A stretch of DNA of 64,000 bases from the NCBI GenBank assembly GCA_030704615.1, contig CM060731.1:21266001-21330000 (forward strand). The letters are read 5' to 3'. Source of the stretch: Takakia lepidozioides. Its lineage: Eukaryota > Streptophyta > Takakiopsida > Takakiales > Takakiaceae. Position numbers and translations under genes: made by a program. The notes below the pieces were generated by a model. That model was not told the DNA's origin, made no database searches, and worked only from the letters and a program-made list of their open reading frames with translations. Each line of letters starts with the position of its first letter. The stretch's first letter is position 1. Of this stretch, positions 21,201 through 33,188 are shown one piece after another.

Positions 21201-24200
21201 GCTTTGAATTGACGAGTGGTGGAAGAAGAGTGTGTACTATCTTGCAGCAGGCTCTCCAGATGGCGAAGGAGGACAGAAAAAATTGCTCCCTTCCTCACTT
21301 CAAAAGAAGGTGGGAAGATAAAAGCTTCGTACCAATTGTCTTCAGTAGTCCACTGTTAGGCAGTGCCCAGCATCCAACTAGAAGGTTGCTCTGCTGGATA
21401 CTGCAGCACTTTCCCAGAGTGTGCAGCATGTTTTCCTGGCTGCTTTCAATGTCTTGGTACTTTGTCACTGACTTATGCAGGCTTGTAAGTACCACAGCCA
21501 GAGAGTGGCATGGGGCCTTCTAGGTTGCCACAGCCATACCTGCCATATCTGATTCCTCTGTGGTTGCTGTCCAGATTCCTCTGGAAAGCTATTTGAAGCA
21601 AAATTGGGCGACTCTAGACGGGTCACAGCTGTCAACATTCTCTCAGGCGACTGAACCATGGCCCAAACAGGTACATTGGTGGGTGGGGAAAGAGAGAGGC
21701 AGTACCAATCACACTGTGAGCAGCATGTGCCTGCCGCAGGATGGCGGCTAGTCCCAGATCCCCAATCTTTACTTCCCCCTGGTTGCCATTCACAAATATG
21801 TTGTCACACTTGAGATCTCGATGTATGATAGGTGGGTCATGGCTATGTAAGTAGAGAAGTCCCCTCAGAATCTGCCGTGCCCAATTCTTCACAGCTTTTA
21901 TGTCAGCATGTTTGTGCCTTTTACGATACCTGCACAGAGAAACAATCACTCTGGTTCATCACCTGAAAAAGTAGTACTTGGCACACATCCTTGGATAGAA
22001 GTACCTCTATGCTAACATCATGTTAACTGTGCACCACTATATGGTCCCATGATGCATTTCTTGCTCCTTTGGTAATCTCTTTGCACTGAGTTCATACTTC
22101 AGTCAAGAACTTCCGTGGAGGTAAGAGTGTCACCGTAAAAGGTAAACCCCACTGGGGTGGTGTGCCCCCATGATGGCAATAACCCCCCCCCTCCCCACTT
22201 TGCTCCCATCCCACCCAGCATCACCTTTCCCATTTCTTGATCACTGGAAAAACATGGAACGATTATATCCCTGTCCCTCTCTCACTTCTCTCTCCCTCCT
22301 ACTTGTGTCTACAACAACATGACAAGCCTCTAACAAGAAGCACTTACTGCCTTAGGGTGCCTGAAGTGAAAATCTCGGTGATGAAATTGACATTCTTAGT
22401 TTTGGTGTCCACCCATGAATTATAAAATTTGATGATGTTCTTATGTTTCAGTGTCTTCAACAAGTGGACTTCTGAATAAAGTCGCTCTAAATCCTCAGGA
22501 CTCTGTAAGACATCTTGTACTTTCACTTGATTCCAAGCAACCTCGATACCATCCACTTCATCGAAAGCCCTGTAACTGCAACGGAGTCAAGGGGAGCCAA
22601 GAGAGGACACGAGTAGTAAAGAGAGAAGTAATCTTGTGCAGAAATTCGCAGGCAGGTAAACATAAAAACAACTTTGAATAAATCCAAGTGCCAAGTCATT
22701 GTCATCTTGCAAAGGATACACAGTCTTGAAGGCTCCCTTGCCCAAAACATCATCATACTGCATCACCATCCAACCAATCAAATCAGAAAAACAGGGATTG
22801 GAGAGACTTAAAAACAACCAGGACAGACTTTACAGTTCCGTCAACATACAGAGGCAAATGGAGTCTGATGTCTGTGTGGGAAACACCCTTCTCAGCATGT
22901 ATGTCAAGTGTGGGAGTCTGGTGGATGCACGCCGAGTCTTTGACAATTTGCCTAAACAAGATGTGGTTTCATGGAATGCAATGATTGCAGGATACATTCA
23001 GCAAGGGCGCAGTGAAGAGGCATTTGAACTCTTCTGGCAAATACAACGAGTAGGTATGAAGCCTGACAAGCTCACATTTGTTACCATCCTCAATGCCTGC
23101 ACCGGCCCAGCGGCACTGGAACAGGGGAGGCGTGTACATGCCCACATCACGGAAGGTGGAGTTTGAGGCAATTGTCTGTTTAGGGAATACCCTTGTCAAC
23201 ATGTATGCCGAGCCAAGCTGTGGATTTCAAAGAATCCAACCTTCAATGCAAATACGATTTCTTCCGCAGGTTATTTTCTGTCACAAGTATGCAAGACGAT
23301 TGATCCAAGCTCATTCAAACCAATCTGTCCTGGTGAGTATGCCTAGATAGATGGTATGTACCAGGAAAGAATTGCTGCCCATATGAACACTTCTCTTTCA
23401 ACATCCAAGAGAGAGTGTGCTGAGAGAGAGAAGACTCCGGCCATAGCCGGCGTAACTCAGAGCCACGTCACCTTACGGCTACTGCCGCCAGTCCGAGGTG
23501 GGTTCTGTATAGAAAAAAGCAGGACCGGCTTTCTAGGTTGGCGGATTATGTTCAGATTTCCTTTTGTTTGTAATGATGGCTGTGAGGGAGCATTGGAGTG
23601 AGAGTGCTTATTAAGTGCTATCTGTGACCATTGGATATGACACTCTTGAGGAAAATTTCACCTGGGAATAAACTAAAACCCTACAGCCAATAATGGATAT
23701 TAACACATGCAGGGTATGAAACTCAACCATGATAATCTCAGGATTGATCTACATCTAACAGCTTTATTGACAAAGTACAAGAAAGTTACTTGTTCTACCC
23801 TCAGAGAGAGAGAGAATGTACTCATAAGACGTTGTTCGCCATAGCCTTGTGGCCATTGACTACGAGCCCAGTTTGAGCGGAACACAAAGGGACAGAACCT
23901 ACATTTGTCAGGGGATGACGCCGCTAGTAAGACTTACCTTATTGATACAGGTTTTCCGGATATCCTCTAGGAATCCCTTTACACAAGCATCAACCTGCCG
24001 TGTGTGGTTTGCCCAATAACTAGGCCCCAAAAGAGCCTGGGCTTTTGGCTCAGCCTTAAGACTTTCAAAGTTAGTAAACAGAGGTACAGGCACAATTTCC
24101 TTCATAGATTTGAAGAAAGCGTAACACCGTACAATGAATCAGAAAATGAATATTGTCTTCAGGTTGCCCATACAACCGGCAATTGCACTCTCCCTTTCCT

Positions 24201-25411
24201 CTCTGCTTCTGCATGCGTTCAAAGGTAGGATTCCCGCCCTGAGTTTAAATTGAGGGTGGGTTGACCCTTGAGGTCATCCATGATGTCCTCCCCCATGTCA
24301 CAGACTGGAAACAACTTCAGGGAAGTTTTCTGCCTAACTACATTTTCATCAGACAGTTTCAGTCTAGTGCTGAGAGTGGGTAGACCCTTGAGGTCATCCA
24401 TGATGGCCTCCCCCATGTCACAGACTGGAAACAACTTCAGGGAAGTTTTCTGCCTAGATTCATTTTCGTCAGACAATTTCCTGGCCACAGACATGGCTTT
24501 GGACACTACAGCCTCTAAGTCAGATTTATCCAGCAGGGCCAAGACTTGCGGGCTAAGATTCAGATCGTTGAGAATTCTCTACTCCCTTCCGCCAGGACTT
24601 AGCCTGTTTCACAGGGTAATCCTGCTTCCAAGATATAGAGTCGATTAACTTGCGATATCTGATGTTGGACATATGTTGCAGCTGACCCCACCATCTGACC
24701 TTGACTTCATCTCGTCGGGAGCTTAAGGAATGGATGCCAAACTCACCCCGAACAGCCAATGGCTGTTTTAGAGCATGCTGACATGCATTCCATAAGCACC
24801 CCCACTTGAATGGATTCTAGAGACTTAGCCTAGTTGGAGTTATCAACCCATATTGCAGATACGTACTCCAAGGCAGGTCTAATAATGCGACAAAGCATGG
24901 TTTTTTGGACCTCGGAGTTGATCCCTCTGCAGTGGAAAAATTTAGTGAGACCCAGCACTTTGCACTTGCCAGTTTGAACAACTTTCTGAACATGTGCATC
25001 CCAATTACAGTTGAAGGAAAACTCAACGCCGAGGTAGGTGTAGGAAGGGAGGACTGGAATTTCTTGGCTTCCCCACTGCCACTTGAGATCACCTCCTCCC
25101 TCTCCTCGGTCGTTGAATGCCACCACTGCACATTTACTGAAGTTAGCCTCTAGCCCCAAAGGTCAAAGTATCTCTTCGCACAATCAATCAACTCCTGGAG
25201 ATTGGAAGGAGTCTCCCCTATGCCTGCGAAGTCATCCACAAACATAAGGGCTGGTGTGGTGGAGAGAGAGAGGCATGCAAACACGTACCCGACCATAGCG
25301 ACCTGTTGGATCAACTTCAACGAACTCTGAATAAGCATCATCCCCATCTTCATCAGGAGGATCTGCAGAACCGGTTACACCACTCTCTGATTTGTTGTGT
25401 TGATTCGGCAT
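18298..25411 (-). CDS. WNK: WNK (with-no-lysine) protein kinase
   Basis: Serine/threonine kinase of the plant WNK family, a cytosolic regulator implicated in osmotic, clock and flowering signalling in Arabidopsis. Seven coding exons on the minus strand: 25289-25411, 22720-22757, 22348-22575, 21706-21929, 20816-20973, 20068-20623 and 18298-19595, giving 874 residues. All phases close. The ATG at 25411 opens an acidic leader and [15 protein letters not shown]. The catalytic Lys is in the glycine loop ([11 protein letters not shown]52), and Asn69 sits in VAWNQVK where other kinases have the lysine, the WNK hallmark. HRDLKCDN (D168), GDLG (D187) and GTPEFMAPE follow. An OSR1_C/PF2-like autoinhibitory segment ([17 protein letters not shown]) spans roughly 443-495, then a long disordered tail with a coiled coil ([16 protein letters not shown]). 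The TAA overlaps a good splice donor (ATGAG followed by GTAAGAG), so a further 3' exon is possible. Confidence 0.93.
22576..22719 (-). other. U12-type (minor spliceosome) intron in WNK
   Basis: The 144-nt second intron starts with GTATCCTTT, the U12 donor consensus, and has CCCCTTGAC at 22586-22594 as branch site. The branch adenosine is 11 nt from the intron end, and the intron closes with TTGCAG. Only this junction restores the conserved KTVYRAFDE; the nearby AG at the end of TTACAG would break it. Confidence 0.85.
22829..23226 (+). pseudogene. PPR protein fragment inside WNK intron 1, antisense
   Basis: About 120 residues of a PLS-class pentatricopeptide repeat protein: [76 protein letters not shown] and [12 protein letters not shown]. 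The frame then slips near 23165 and continues with [14 protein letters not shown] before dissolving. No start, no C-terminal E/DYW domain. It runs opposite to the WNK gene and fills the part of intron 1 next to exon 2. PPRs of this kind normally bind organellar RNA, but this one is dead. Confidence 0.88.
23813..25271 (-). mobile_element. LINE copy A, 5'-truncated, in WNK intron 1
   Basis: Non-LTR retrotransposon reading minus. It keeps the end of reverse transcriptase: [20 protein letters not shown] (FVDD is the catalytic YxDD variant), [36 protein letters not shown] and [19 protein letters not shown]. The C-terminal zinc-finger-like part (NCPLC...HFLIHC in better copies) is degraded. Lesions include a frameshift near 25150 and a TAG after DNSN, where copy D has Gln. 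Both ends abut GA microsatellite (23804-23814 and 25261-25271). It has the same orientation as WNK and ends 17 nt from the exon 1 splice donor. Confidence 0.88.
24264..24503 (-). repeat. 120-bp in-frame tandem duplication inside LINE copy A
   Basis: Two consecutive 120-bp units (24264-24383, 24384-24503) encode the same block twice: [26 protein letters not shown]. Copies D and E have this block only once, so the duplication arose in copy A or its lineage. Confidence 0.85.
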
Positions 25412-28259
25412 CTTGACGTTGTGATGAGCAACTAAATAACGAAAACCACAGTTGCTTCAAGTTGACAGCTGTTCAGATAAGGTAGCCATGCGAATGTCAG
25501 AAGAAATATAATTGTAAACACAATAACATAAGAGTCGACATGGTCTTGTCGCCAGGTCTTGCTCTTTTGCCTCCTCCCCACTGGAGATCTCTGTGAACAG
25601 AAAAGCCCTAGTGTTTGAAGGCTGCTGCCACTTGTGGGGTACTCTTCACAATTGATGTAACACTCCCACAAACATTCACAAGAATCCAGTCACAACCTGT
25701 GTGGAATCAGGCACAATCCAAGTATGTCAATCAGCGTGCTTCAATGTTGTTCAGATCTTTTTCCTTCACAAGTATGAGTAAACAGTAGCAGTTAGGGGGG
25801 CCAACATTCCTAAATCACTTGCTTCTTGAAAAAGGTTAAACACATTAGGAGTAGAGTATAGCCAGGCCACTCCAATCTCAGCAGCCAGTACTCTTCTCGA
25901 ACTCACAAATTAATACCACTTTACACAAACTGGAAAGAGTAATGCCACCAAAGCTTTTGCAAGCCAAAGAACCCAAAACTTTCTACTTAGATGAATTTGG
26001 AGGCTAGATGTAGGCCTATGTACAGAGTGCCCTTCATCTTAAGAAGAGCTGATGGGGAGTATCAAGTCTCTTCAATATCCTACCGCAACCTGATCGTCAG
26101 GACATCCTATGTTGACAAGCTAAGTGAAAACATAAGTGCTCAGGCACATTAAGACTGACAATTCGAGGACTTTTGGTATCTACAACCAGTCGAAGTTCAG
26201 TCCTGCACTAGTGAGAGACTTGATCCTATCAAATGAAACTAAAGTAGTGGTCAGTTGAGATAGATGCCAAAAAAAGAGAGGTACTTCACTGTGGATGAGA
26301 TTCACTATACATCCCCTTGCTAAAACAAGGAGACGCTGAGAGAATCTGCCAGAAGAGACCAGTCTTGTAGGAAAAGGTGACAACAACACTAACTGATTCT
26401 TTGTCCCGTTTGTGACATGAAGTCCCCTTTTTTTCCCAACAAGAATGCAGCTGATGTTTGGAAAGGAAAGGGTGATTAAACACTGGTAAATTTGAAGAGT
26501 TTGTAACTCCTTCCCCTCCCAAGACAAGAAGTACAGGAGACATGCAACCAGTTCTGTATTTTGAAAGGCTGGACCCTGGACTGGATTTCACAAGCTCAAA
26601 TCTTGTCTTGCCATCACATTTGGAGTTTTGCCAATAAAGATCATCTTCAGGAAGTGCCTACCAAGTTTCTGAATGCAGTGGCGAAACTACCTCATTAGCT
26701 ACAGCCAGCTGGCTAAACTCACATTCATGGATAGAGACATTTCAAATTTCACAGAACGTTCACAGTTCTGCAGGCTGGAAGCGCATCGTGATGGAAACTA
26801 CTTCTCCCATCACTCCGAGAATGGCAAATCGAGGTCCGAAGGAAAGAAAACTCCGTAACCAGGTCCTTGGGCCTTCCATATTCCCCATAGAACAAAGCTT
26901 CTTTTGTGCCTGATTATCTTTCGAGGGGCCTGAATGATCGAAGTGAACATTGCGAAACCTTCCAGAATCCGAGTTTACCAGCCTGGAACCGTGATCCTCA
27001 TGTCTAAGAGAAACCCTAACAAGGAAAACGATTGCCAGACTGTACAAACAACCTGGCGTATCGTGCATGTGCATGAACCACCATGGCCAGCTCTCAAACG
27101 ACGGTAGGAAGAGCCCTTTCGGTCTAGAATCGGGAATATCCCCTCCTTTTGAACACAATTTCAACTGCTACTTGAATTACGGCTCCTTCACCTTCTCTGA
27201 ATGAGGTGAACCCCGTGCCAAAGAGCTCCGCTACAAACTGTAAGGAAGTAAAGAATCACAGTGCCAACCACGAAAACACAGGTAAAACGAAGTGCCTTAC
27301 TTCGTAGGGTTTACTGAAGAGCTAAAACAGCACATCCACTCTTCTTCCAACGTCTCTGGATGCCGTTCTTTCCCCAGGCTACAGAGAAAGCTGATTCATG
27401 TGCCACTGCTCGAGGCAATGCAAACGCAAAGGTGTTAATAGGAAGATGATAATTAGACCAAGCTTGATTTGCACCACAGATCCTACAGCCGAACTACTCC
27501 ATCGATGTGGCCTGCTCCCATGAACTACAATCCCAAGGGCCACTTCACTGGCTCAAAGATCGCCACAAAGACAGACACACGCAGAAACGACACAAACAAA
27601 CAGATCCCCCAAACAGACCGACAACACCTAGGCACCAAACCCTAGCTGGAGCCAAATCTGTCATTCAATTACATGGAATGAAGGTAAGAAAACTCGCCTT
27701 CACTGTTTTTCGCAGCTCGTTCGCCCCGCGATGGCAGCAAGCAAGGCGAGCGCATGCAGCAGCGTAGAGATGGGGAAGATGGACCCAGGCTGGGCTGCTC
27801 CTTCCACGCTAGCCATCGCCTGTTCTTCCCGATCCCGGGTTCCGGGCAGCAAATTTTGCATGGGAACGTGACCCCCTCATGCTTCATTCTCCAGAATATC
27901 CTGCTTGTGCCCGTTATTGGGACATTGGAGGTTTTTTTTAAAAATGAATAATATATTGAATTTTAATGATTTGTTTTTTTTAAATAAAATACCTTTTCAA
28001 GTCAATGTATGGGATGCCCCTATTTGTAATAGGGGAGGTGCCATTTGGAGGCCCTCCCCATGGGTGAGGTAATGGGTGCCAAGGGTGTTAGGCCGAGGCC
28101 ATGTGACCGAAGCCATGTGGAGGGCTGGCACCTCCCATGACGTAAAGAATTTGCGTTATTTTTCATCTTTCAAGAACCATCTTTCCTCATTCCTGCCTAC
28201 TAAAGGCTTCGGTCCCTCAGGATTTGGTGTAGCTAAGTTAGAGAAGGTAGGCCGGCAGA
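25412..28259. other. Upstream region of WNK; no coding gene supported
   Basis: Probably 5' untranslated exons, introns and promoter of WNK, but no feature pins these down. Frames at 26180-26590, 26760-27164 and 27669-27887 (minus) lack family similarity. A perfect small hairpin CCCCTATT-TGT-AATAGGGG lies at 28017-28035. Confidence 0.4.
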
Positions 28260-28835
28260 ATGAATACTCCTCAGGTCAATGTTGTCAAGAAACTGTGCAT
28301 GAGAGATTTTCCCACTTATGATCTTCACGTTGATGGCATTGTTGCTGATATAAGGAAAGAGACTGATGTGAGTCTATTGTCCGCGAGTATTGGTGATGAT
28401 TATCTTTGTGGAGTTAGTGACGACGTTTTCCTATAGCTTTGCTTGGATCTGCTGTAAAATTTGATGAGATATTAATAGATGTTGCACCTGTTGATGGTGT
28501 CAAGTATCTAGCGATGGTGCTTTCTTTTGCTTTGAGCCTTCCTCGATCTTCCAATGGTTCATGATCGACCTGCAATTGATTGTCCAACAATTCATAACGA
28601 ATTTTAGACACCTCCAAATATCAATGCTCCAGATGCTGCTCTTGATTGGGTTTCTGTCGGTGATTTAGCGTCTGATGACGAGTTTCTGAATGACAGGGAG
28701 GTAGTTCCTCCGCTTCCTGAAGCAGAACAAGGATCATCCACTCGATTTTCGGGAGGTGAATCCAACCGAATTGCAGAATGTCAATATTGTTGGCGGCGAT
28801 CGGAAGAGTTGTTTTTTAGAGAACTGGTATCGTAG
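28260..28835 (+). pseudogene. Decayed coding remnant of unknown origin
   Basis: Two protein-like stretches read on the plus strand. The first runs from an ATG at 28260 to TAG at 28434 (58 residues, with KKLCMRDFPTYDLHVDGIV and DIRKETDVSLLS). The second is open from 28608 to TAG at 28833 (INAPDAALDWVSVGDLASD, REVVPPLPEAEQGSSTRFSG). Between them all frames contain stops. Composition is protein-like, but I recognise no family. A dead transposon gene is the simplest reading. Confidence 0.3.
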
Positions 28836-29352
28836 GGCTTTTTGATGAGTGGAGGGAAATTCTGCAAGTTTGACGTACAATCGAGGAGCTTTACATGGAA
28901 GATGTTAAAGACGTCATTGAGAAGTTGACTACATTTTTCCTTGAAGTACCGAAGGTTGATGGCACTTCACATACACCTAGGAGGTAGTGCATCTTTCTTC
29001 GTGGTGTTTTGTTGTTCATTCATTCATTGCTTTGCAAAGTATGTCAATCATTATATGAGCATATTAATGTAGAAATAGATAGATTGTTGAGATTCATTAA
29101 CATTTATATCCGTTAACCATCATCCCTTCCGCCCCTAATATACATCCCTACAATGCCTCTGGTGGGCACTTTGTGCGTATCCGAGTAGACGCAGTACTAC
29201 CAAAAGAGGAACTGGGGACGTCTGAGCCTGCAGCATTGGGTCCACGCCAAGGTGCGTAGATGCTAGCCTCATGTCAGCGTGGGCCCCGTCCCAGCCTCCC
29301 TGCCCGCTTTGTTCCACGCCATGCCTATATGTACTAGAGAACGGGCCATGTT

Positions 29353-29719
29353 TGGCCGATTCTGCCTTGTAAGCGGCCTTTGGGCGAGCCCTATGGCCGC
29401 GCACAGGGCAGAATCGGCCATCGCGGCCCGTTCACTGGCGTTAAAAGTAGGTGTGGCGGATTCTCGCCGCTACGTGGCGCAATATGATTGAGGTTCGATT
29501 ATCCCATATCGATTGCCCAGATTCAGAGCCCCGGAGAGGATATAAACGGGGCGAGCCTCAGGGGAAGGCGGGTGGGTTGATGGCTGATGGGCCTTGGTGG
29601 CAGGTCTGCCGTCCTCTGTGCGTAATCAGCCATCCCTGCCGATTCTGCCCTGGGTGGCCGATTCGGCCTGAGAATTAGGCCGAAAAAGTGGCAGAATCCG
29701 CCACACCTGCTTTTAACGT
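29353..29719. repeat. Nested fold-back repeats (GGCAGAATCGGCC family)
   Basis: Outer arms at 29438-29464 and 29693-29719 are 27 bp long with two mismatches (TTAAAAG, then GGTGTGGCGGATTCT). TGGCCGATTCTGCC at 29353-29366 pairs perfectly with 29407-29420. Further copies of the GCCGATTCTGCC core lie at 29638 and 29656. No clear target duplication was found. Confidence 0.7.
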
Positions 29720-29788
29720 ACCCAGAGAGGAATGCCAAAACCAAATATAGGGTGAAACGCGTTTTACGCACATTTCTTTACTATTTTG

Positions 29789-30205
29789 AGGGCCCTACCA
29801 CACTAGCGGCACACCAACCGCAGTGAGGCTAGGGATTGTTGGATGATATAGGTCCATGTCACCAAGCAACAATGAATCGGCTACCACACAATAGCATAAG
29901 CCTAGCGGCAAAATAATTTGTAGGAGAGACCATCGCACGATGGGGTTGGAGAGACCAGCTTCGCTATGGCGGGAGAGTTGCGTCACAACAAAATGTCTTC
30001 CTTAAAATTATGGATTTCTAGGGGACACTGCCAGGAAATCCGTATTTCATGGTAATGTGACATGTAGGCGCGATGTCATCGCCTCTCCGCCGGCAACAAC
30101 CACTAGTGTGGTAGGCAGAGCGACACACTGCCCTCCCTTAAACCAATAGGAGGGTCCGAAATTGAGTGCGGCTGCCCCCTCTTGCCGCTAGTGTGGTATC
30201 GCCCT
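29789..30205. mobile_element. MITE-like element, 417 bp, 23-bp terminal inverted repeats
   Basis: The left end AGGGC, two variable bases, then TACCACACTAGCGGCA matches the complement of the right end with two mismatches. The inner 16 bp are perfect. Another partial arm (CCACTAGTGTGGTAG) sits at about 30101. It has no coding capacity. The flanks show no convincing target duplication, so the superfamily stays open. Confidence 0.68.
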
Positions 30206-32165
30206 AAGTTTGGTCATTTTTTTTCCCCCCTTGTATTTTGCTCGCATGCTCTTTTGACATTTATTGCACTTCAGCCTATCTTTTGGTCAAAGTAGCCTAA
30301 CTCACCCTCCATCCTTGACTTAACTAACTCTAATGTTTTAGTTCTACCTCACATTGAGGAATTTTGTCAATAATTGAAGATTGAACTAAGCCTGATTTTA
30401 AAGGCAACTGTATTTGCTTTTGCAATTCAATTAAGAAAGACGTCTAAATTTAAAGATACCGGAAAGAAAAAGAAGAAATCTGGAAAGATGCCACATCTTC
30501 AGACAATCTCTCCGTTGGAGCAGACGACATTTCCTTGGCTAGACGAACTTTTGGTCGAGGAATATCCAATAAAATACAAAAAATATTAATAGCAATTTCT
30601 CTACGTAAGTGTAGATACGTGCAAAAAGTTTTTATTCTTGACATCTTAGCTAGGAATAAAAATTCATTCAAACAATCATCCATTTTCAACGAAAAGGAAC
30701 TTGCGTGCAGCTTTTTGGACCGACTCCATTTGTAACACACAACCAAATGGAAGGCTTCAGATTCCGAGATGTGGAACGGGCCGGACCCGTTCCATAAGGA
30801 CTTTTAGCATTTGTGGTAGTAGTGGGGGTCAAATTTTGACCAAAGACCTAATATCAATTAGGACATTTGAACTTAGGAAGGAACATGTGCACTTTGATTA
30901 ATTAGTAGAATGCCTAAATTTATGTTAGAGTAATTCTAGCATCTTTTAGAGAATGTTTCATAATATCATGGTGAAGCTAGTATGAACAAATGATCGGTCC
31001 ACGTTACTAAGACCCTAAAATAATACTAGTGGTGGTTTACTAACATACTATGCAAGTTTTGTAGGCACTCTTCATTAATTTTATGCAGGGGCAGTTTTTC
31101 CAGACTTTTCATCGGCGAAGGGCACGGCGGCCCAATAATTGCAATTTTTAAATTTTTTTCAGGGGACTTTTGACCCCTTTATCTGAAGAGCAAATTGTTC
31201 TTTCAAGGCCATCAAAGACGTCAAAACTCACTGTCACTCCTGCGGAGATCAAGTTTTTACAAAATGTTTTTTATGAATTTTTTTTGAGAATCACGAATCG
31301 GAAAAGATGAGCCCCATTCTCATAGAGAGGCAGTATGGAGCATGGAGTAATCTGTCAGACTTCTCATAGTTTCTCAAGCTCCCTCTCTTAAAGCTCTATT
31401 AATTGGAAGCAAACGAGTGGTGTTGGATGGGTATCTCTTCATTAAAAAAAAACAAAAAAAAAACCAAGGGCATAGCCTGTTAGTTTATTAGAGGAAAAAT
31501 CAAACCTCAATGATGCCGTAAAGGCAAGGAAACATCCATGGGATGAGGAACGAGCCGAGACCAAATCTAGAGAGACCACTTTGGTAGTGTGAACCTGGGT
31601 ATTACCCAGACTTGACAAGCCTTACAGGTTTAGGTAGGGCTCTATGGTCGACCATTGTTGACCAATGAGCATACTGTGAGATGGTGCAAAAGATGCAAAT
31701 GATGCGAAATGATGCAAGTGATGTGAAAACGTGGCAGCTCAATCCATGCAAAATGAAAGGACCTCCTACCGCAACTGCTAGCCTACCCCTAGTCTATAGA
31801 GGTGCTTCCAAAGGCAAGTTGCTAGCTACAGAGCGAAGGTATTTCAACTTCCTTCTTGGAGTACTTGACATTAAAACTCTGGTATATTATGGTTATCATT
31901 CACCTCAATAGGCAGTTAATTGGTCAAATTTGACAACTGACCCATAAGTTCAAATATTGGAAGATATGATGATTTGGAAATAAAATAGAATGATGTTTGT
32001 CAAAATAAGTGTGAACTATGAATGTGATTTCTTCACCCCAAAGGCCTAAGTATTGCCTTTCGTTTGGAATGTGGAACGGTCATACGTGAGTCAATGTGGT
32101 TGCTCAAACCTCCTCCAAAGACTTATTGACAGTCCCTAGGAACCCAAAATTTCGGTCAATAGACA
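30206..32165. other. No gene supported
   Basis: AT-rich intergenic DNA with A and T homopolymers. Frames near 30374-30746 are lysine-rich by composition only. A block at about 32028-32080 (TTCACCCCAAAGG, then CGTTTGGAA) recurs at 32687-32720, suggesting decayed dispersed repeats. Confidence 0.4.
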
Positions 32166-32171
32166 ACCAAG

Positions 32172-32345
32172 ATGTACCCAAGTGGTAATATATTGGATAC
32201 CACCTCAGAAGTGGTTGTGGGTTCAATCTTCCGATTGGTGTCACAAAAGCTGTCCACCTTCCTGCCGGAAGGAAGTAGCCGTTCGGGGTCTAGAGACATC
32301 ATAATTACGCTTTCCTCCGGAGGCGTTATATATATTGAGAGAGGG
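32172..32345 (+). repeat. Candidate tRNA-derived SINE
   Basis: A box-A-like TACCCAAGTGGTAA near 32174 and a box-B-like GTGGGTTCAATCTTC near 32216 are spaced as in a tRNA promoter. They are followed by GGGGTCTAGAGACATCATAA and TACGCTTTCCTCCGGAGG, shared with 16570-16640, and end at a TATATATATTGAGAGAG tail. No tRNA fold is complete. Confidence 0.38.
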
Positions 32346-33180
32346 GGTTGGTATATCCCGAGGCTTTATTCTACAGGATGAACCATTGCCACTTCAAAGG
32401 GGATAACTAGTGGGTTCACTTATAACAGCCAATAACCATGGCGTTGGCACGGTTGCCCAAGTTGTGTGCGATCAAAGGACCAACCACGTGATTGGGATAT
32501 CGTTGATGTAATTAAATAGCAGAAGAGATGGACTCGGGTATATTTGTTTCCACTTCAATTCAACATCCAGCAAACGGCGGTCTAGTAGTAATCAGACTGG
32601 GCACAAGTCGCCTTGCAAGTGGTCGTGAGTTGAGGAAGACTCTTGCCAAAGAAGCAAACATAACTTATGGTATCACTTCACCCCCAAAGGACGACTGTGT
32701 TCCGTTTGGGAAGGTGGAATTTTCTAACGTGTAATTGGGGCGATATCATTTCCCACCGTCTCCTAAGCGCTCTAAGTCCCACCCACACATTACATAGCGA
32801 GTTGACCCACATACCCCTTTTATTGTTAGGTTGGCTAAAATGGGCGATATCCAACATACGTCTTTGTGGCTTTGAATCCATGAGGTTGGGTAGCGTGCAG
32901 CTCAGGTGAGCACAAGGGCATATTCCCCGAACTTCCCGTGAAATTTCCACAACGAAATGAAATTGGCGAAACTAACAGATAAAGAACAAATAGCCCCTAT
33001 ACCTGATGAACATGTTACCCTATAGGCGTGGTTTTTTCTTGCTTAGTTTGTGCCCATATCACCAAGTATTTCTCAAGGCGAAATTCATTGCTGCCGCTAC
33101 AGGTTTAGGGTTTCTGGCTACACTACTGATGGTTTCGCCTCGCTGAATTGGCACAGATGTATCGTACAAATGCACAAGTC
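32346..33180. other. No gene supported
   Basis: Intergenic sequence. The block around 32687-32725 resembles one at 32028-32080. No RNA gene or promoter is recognisable. Confidence 0.4.
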
Positions 33181-33188
33181 CTCTATAC

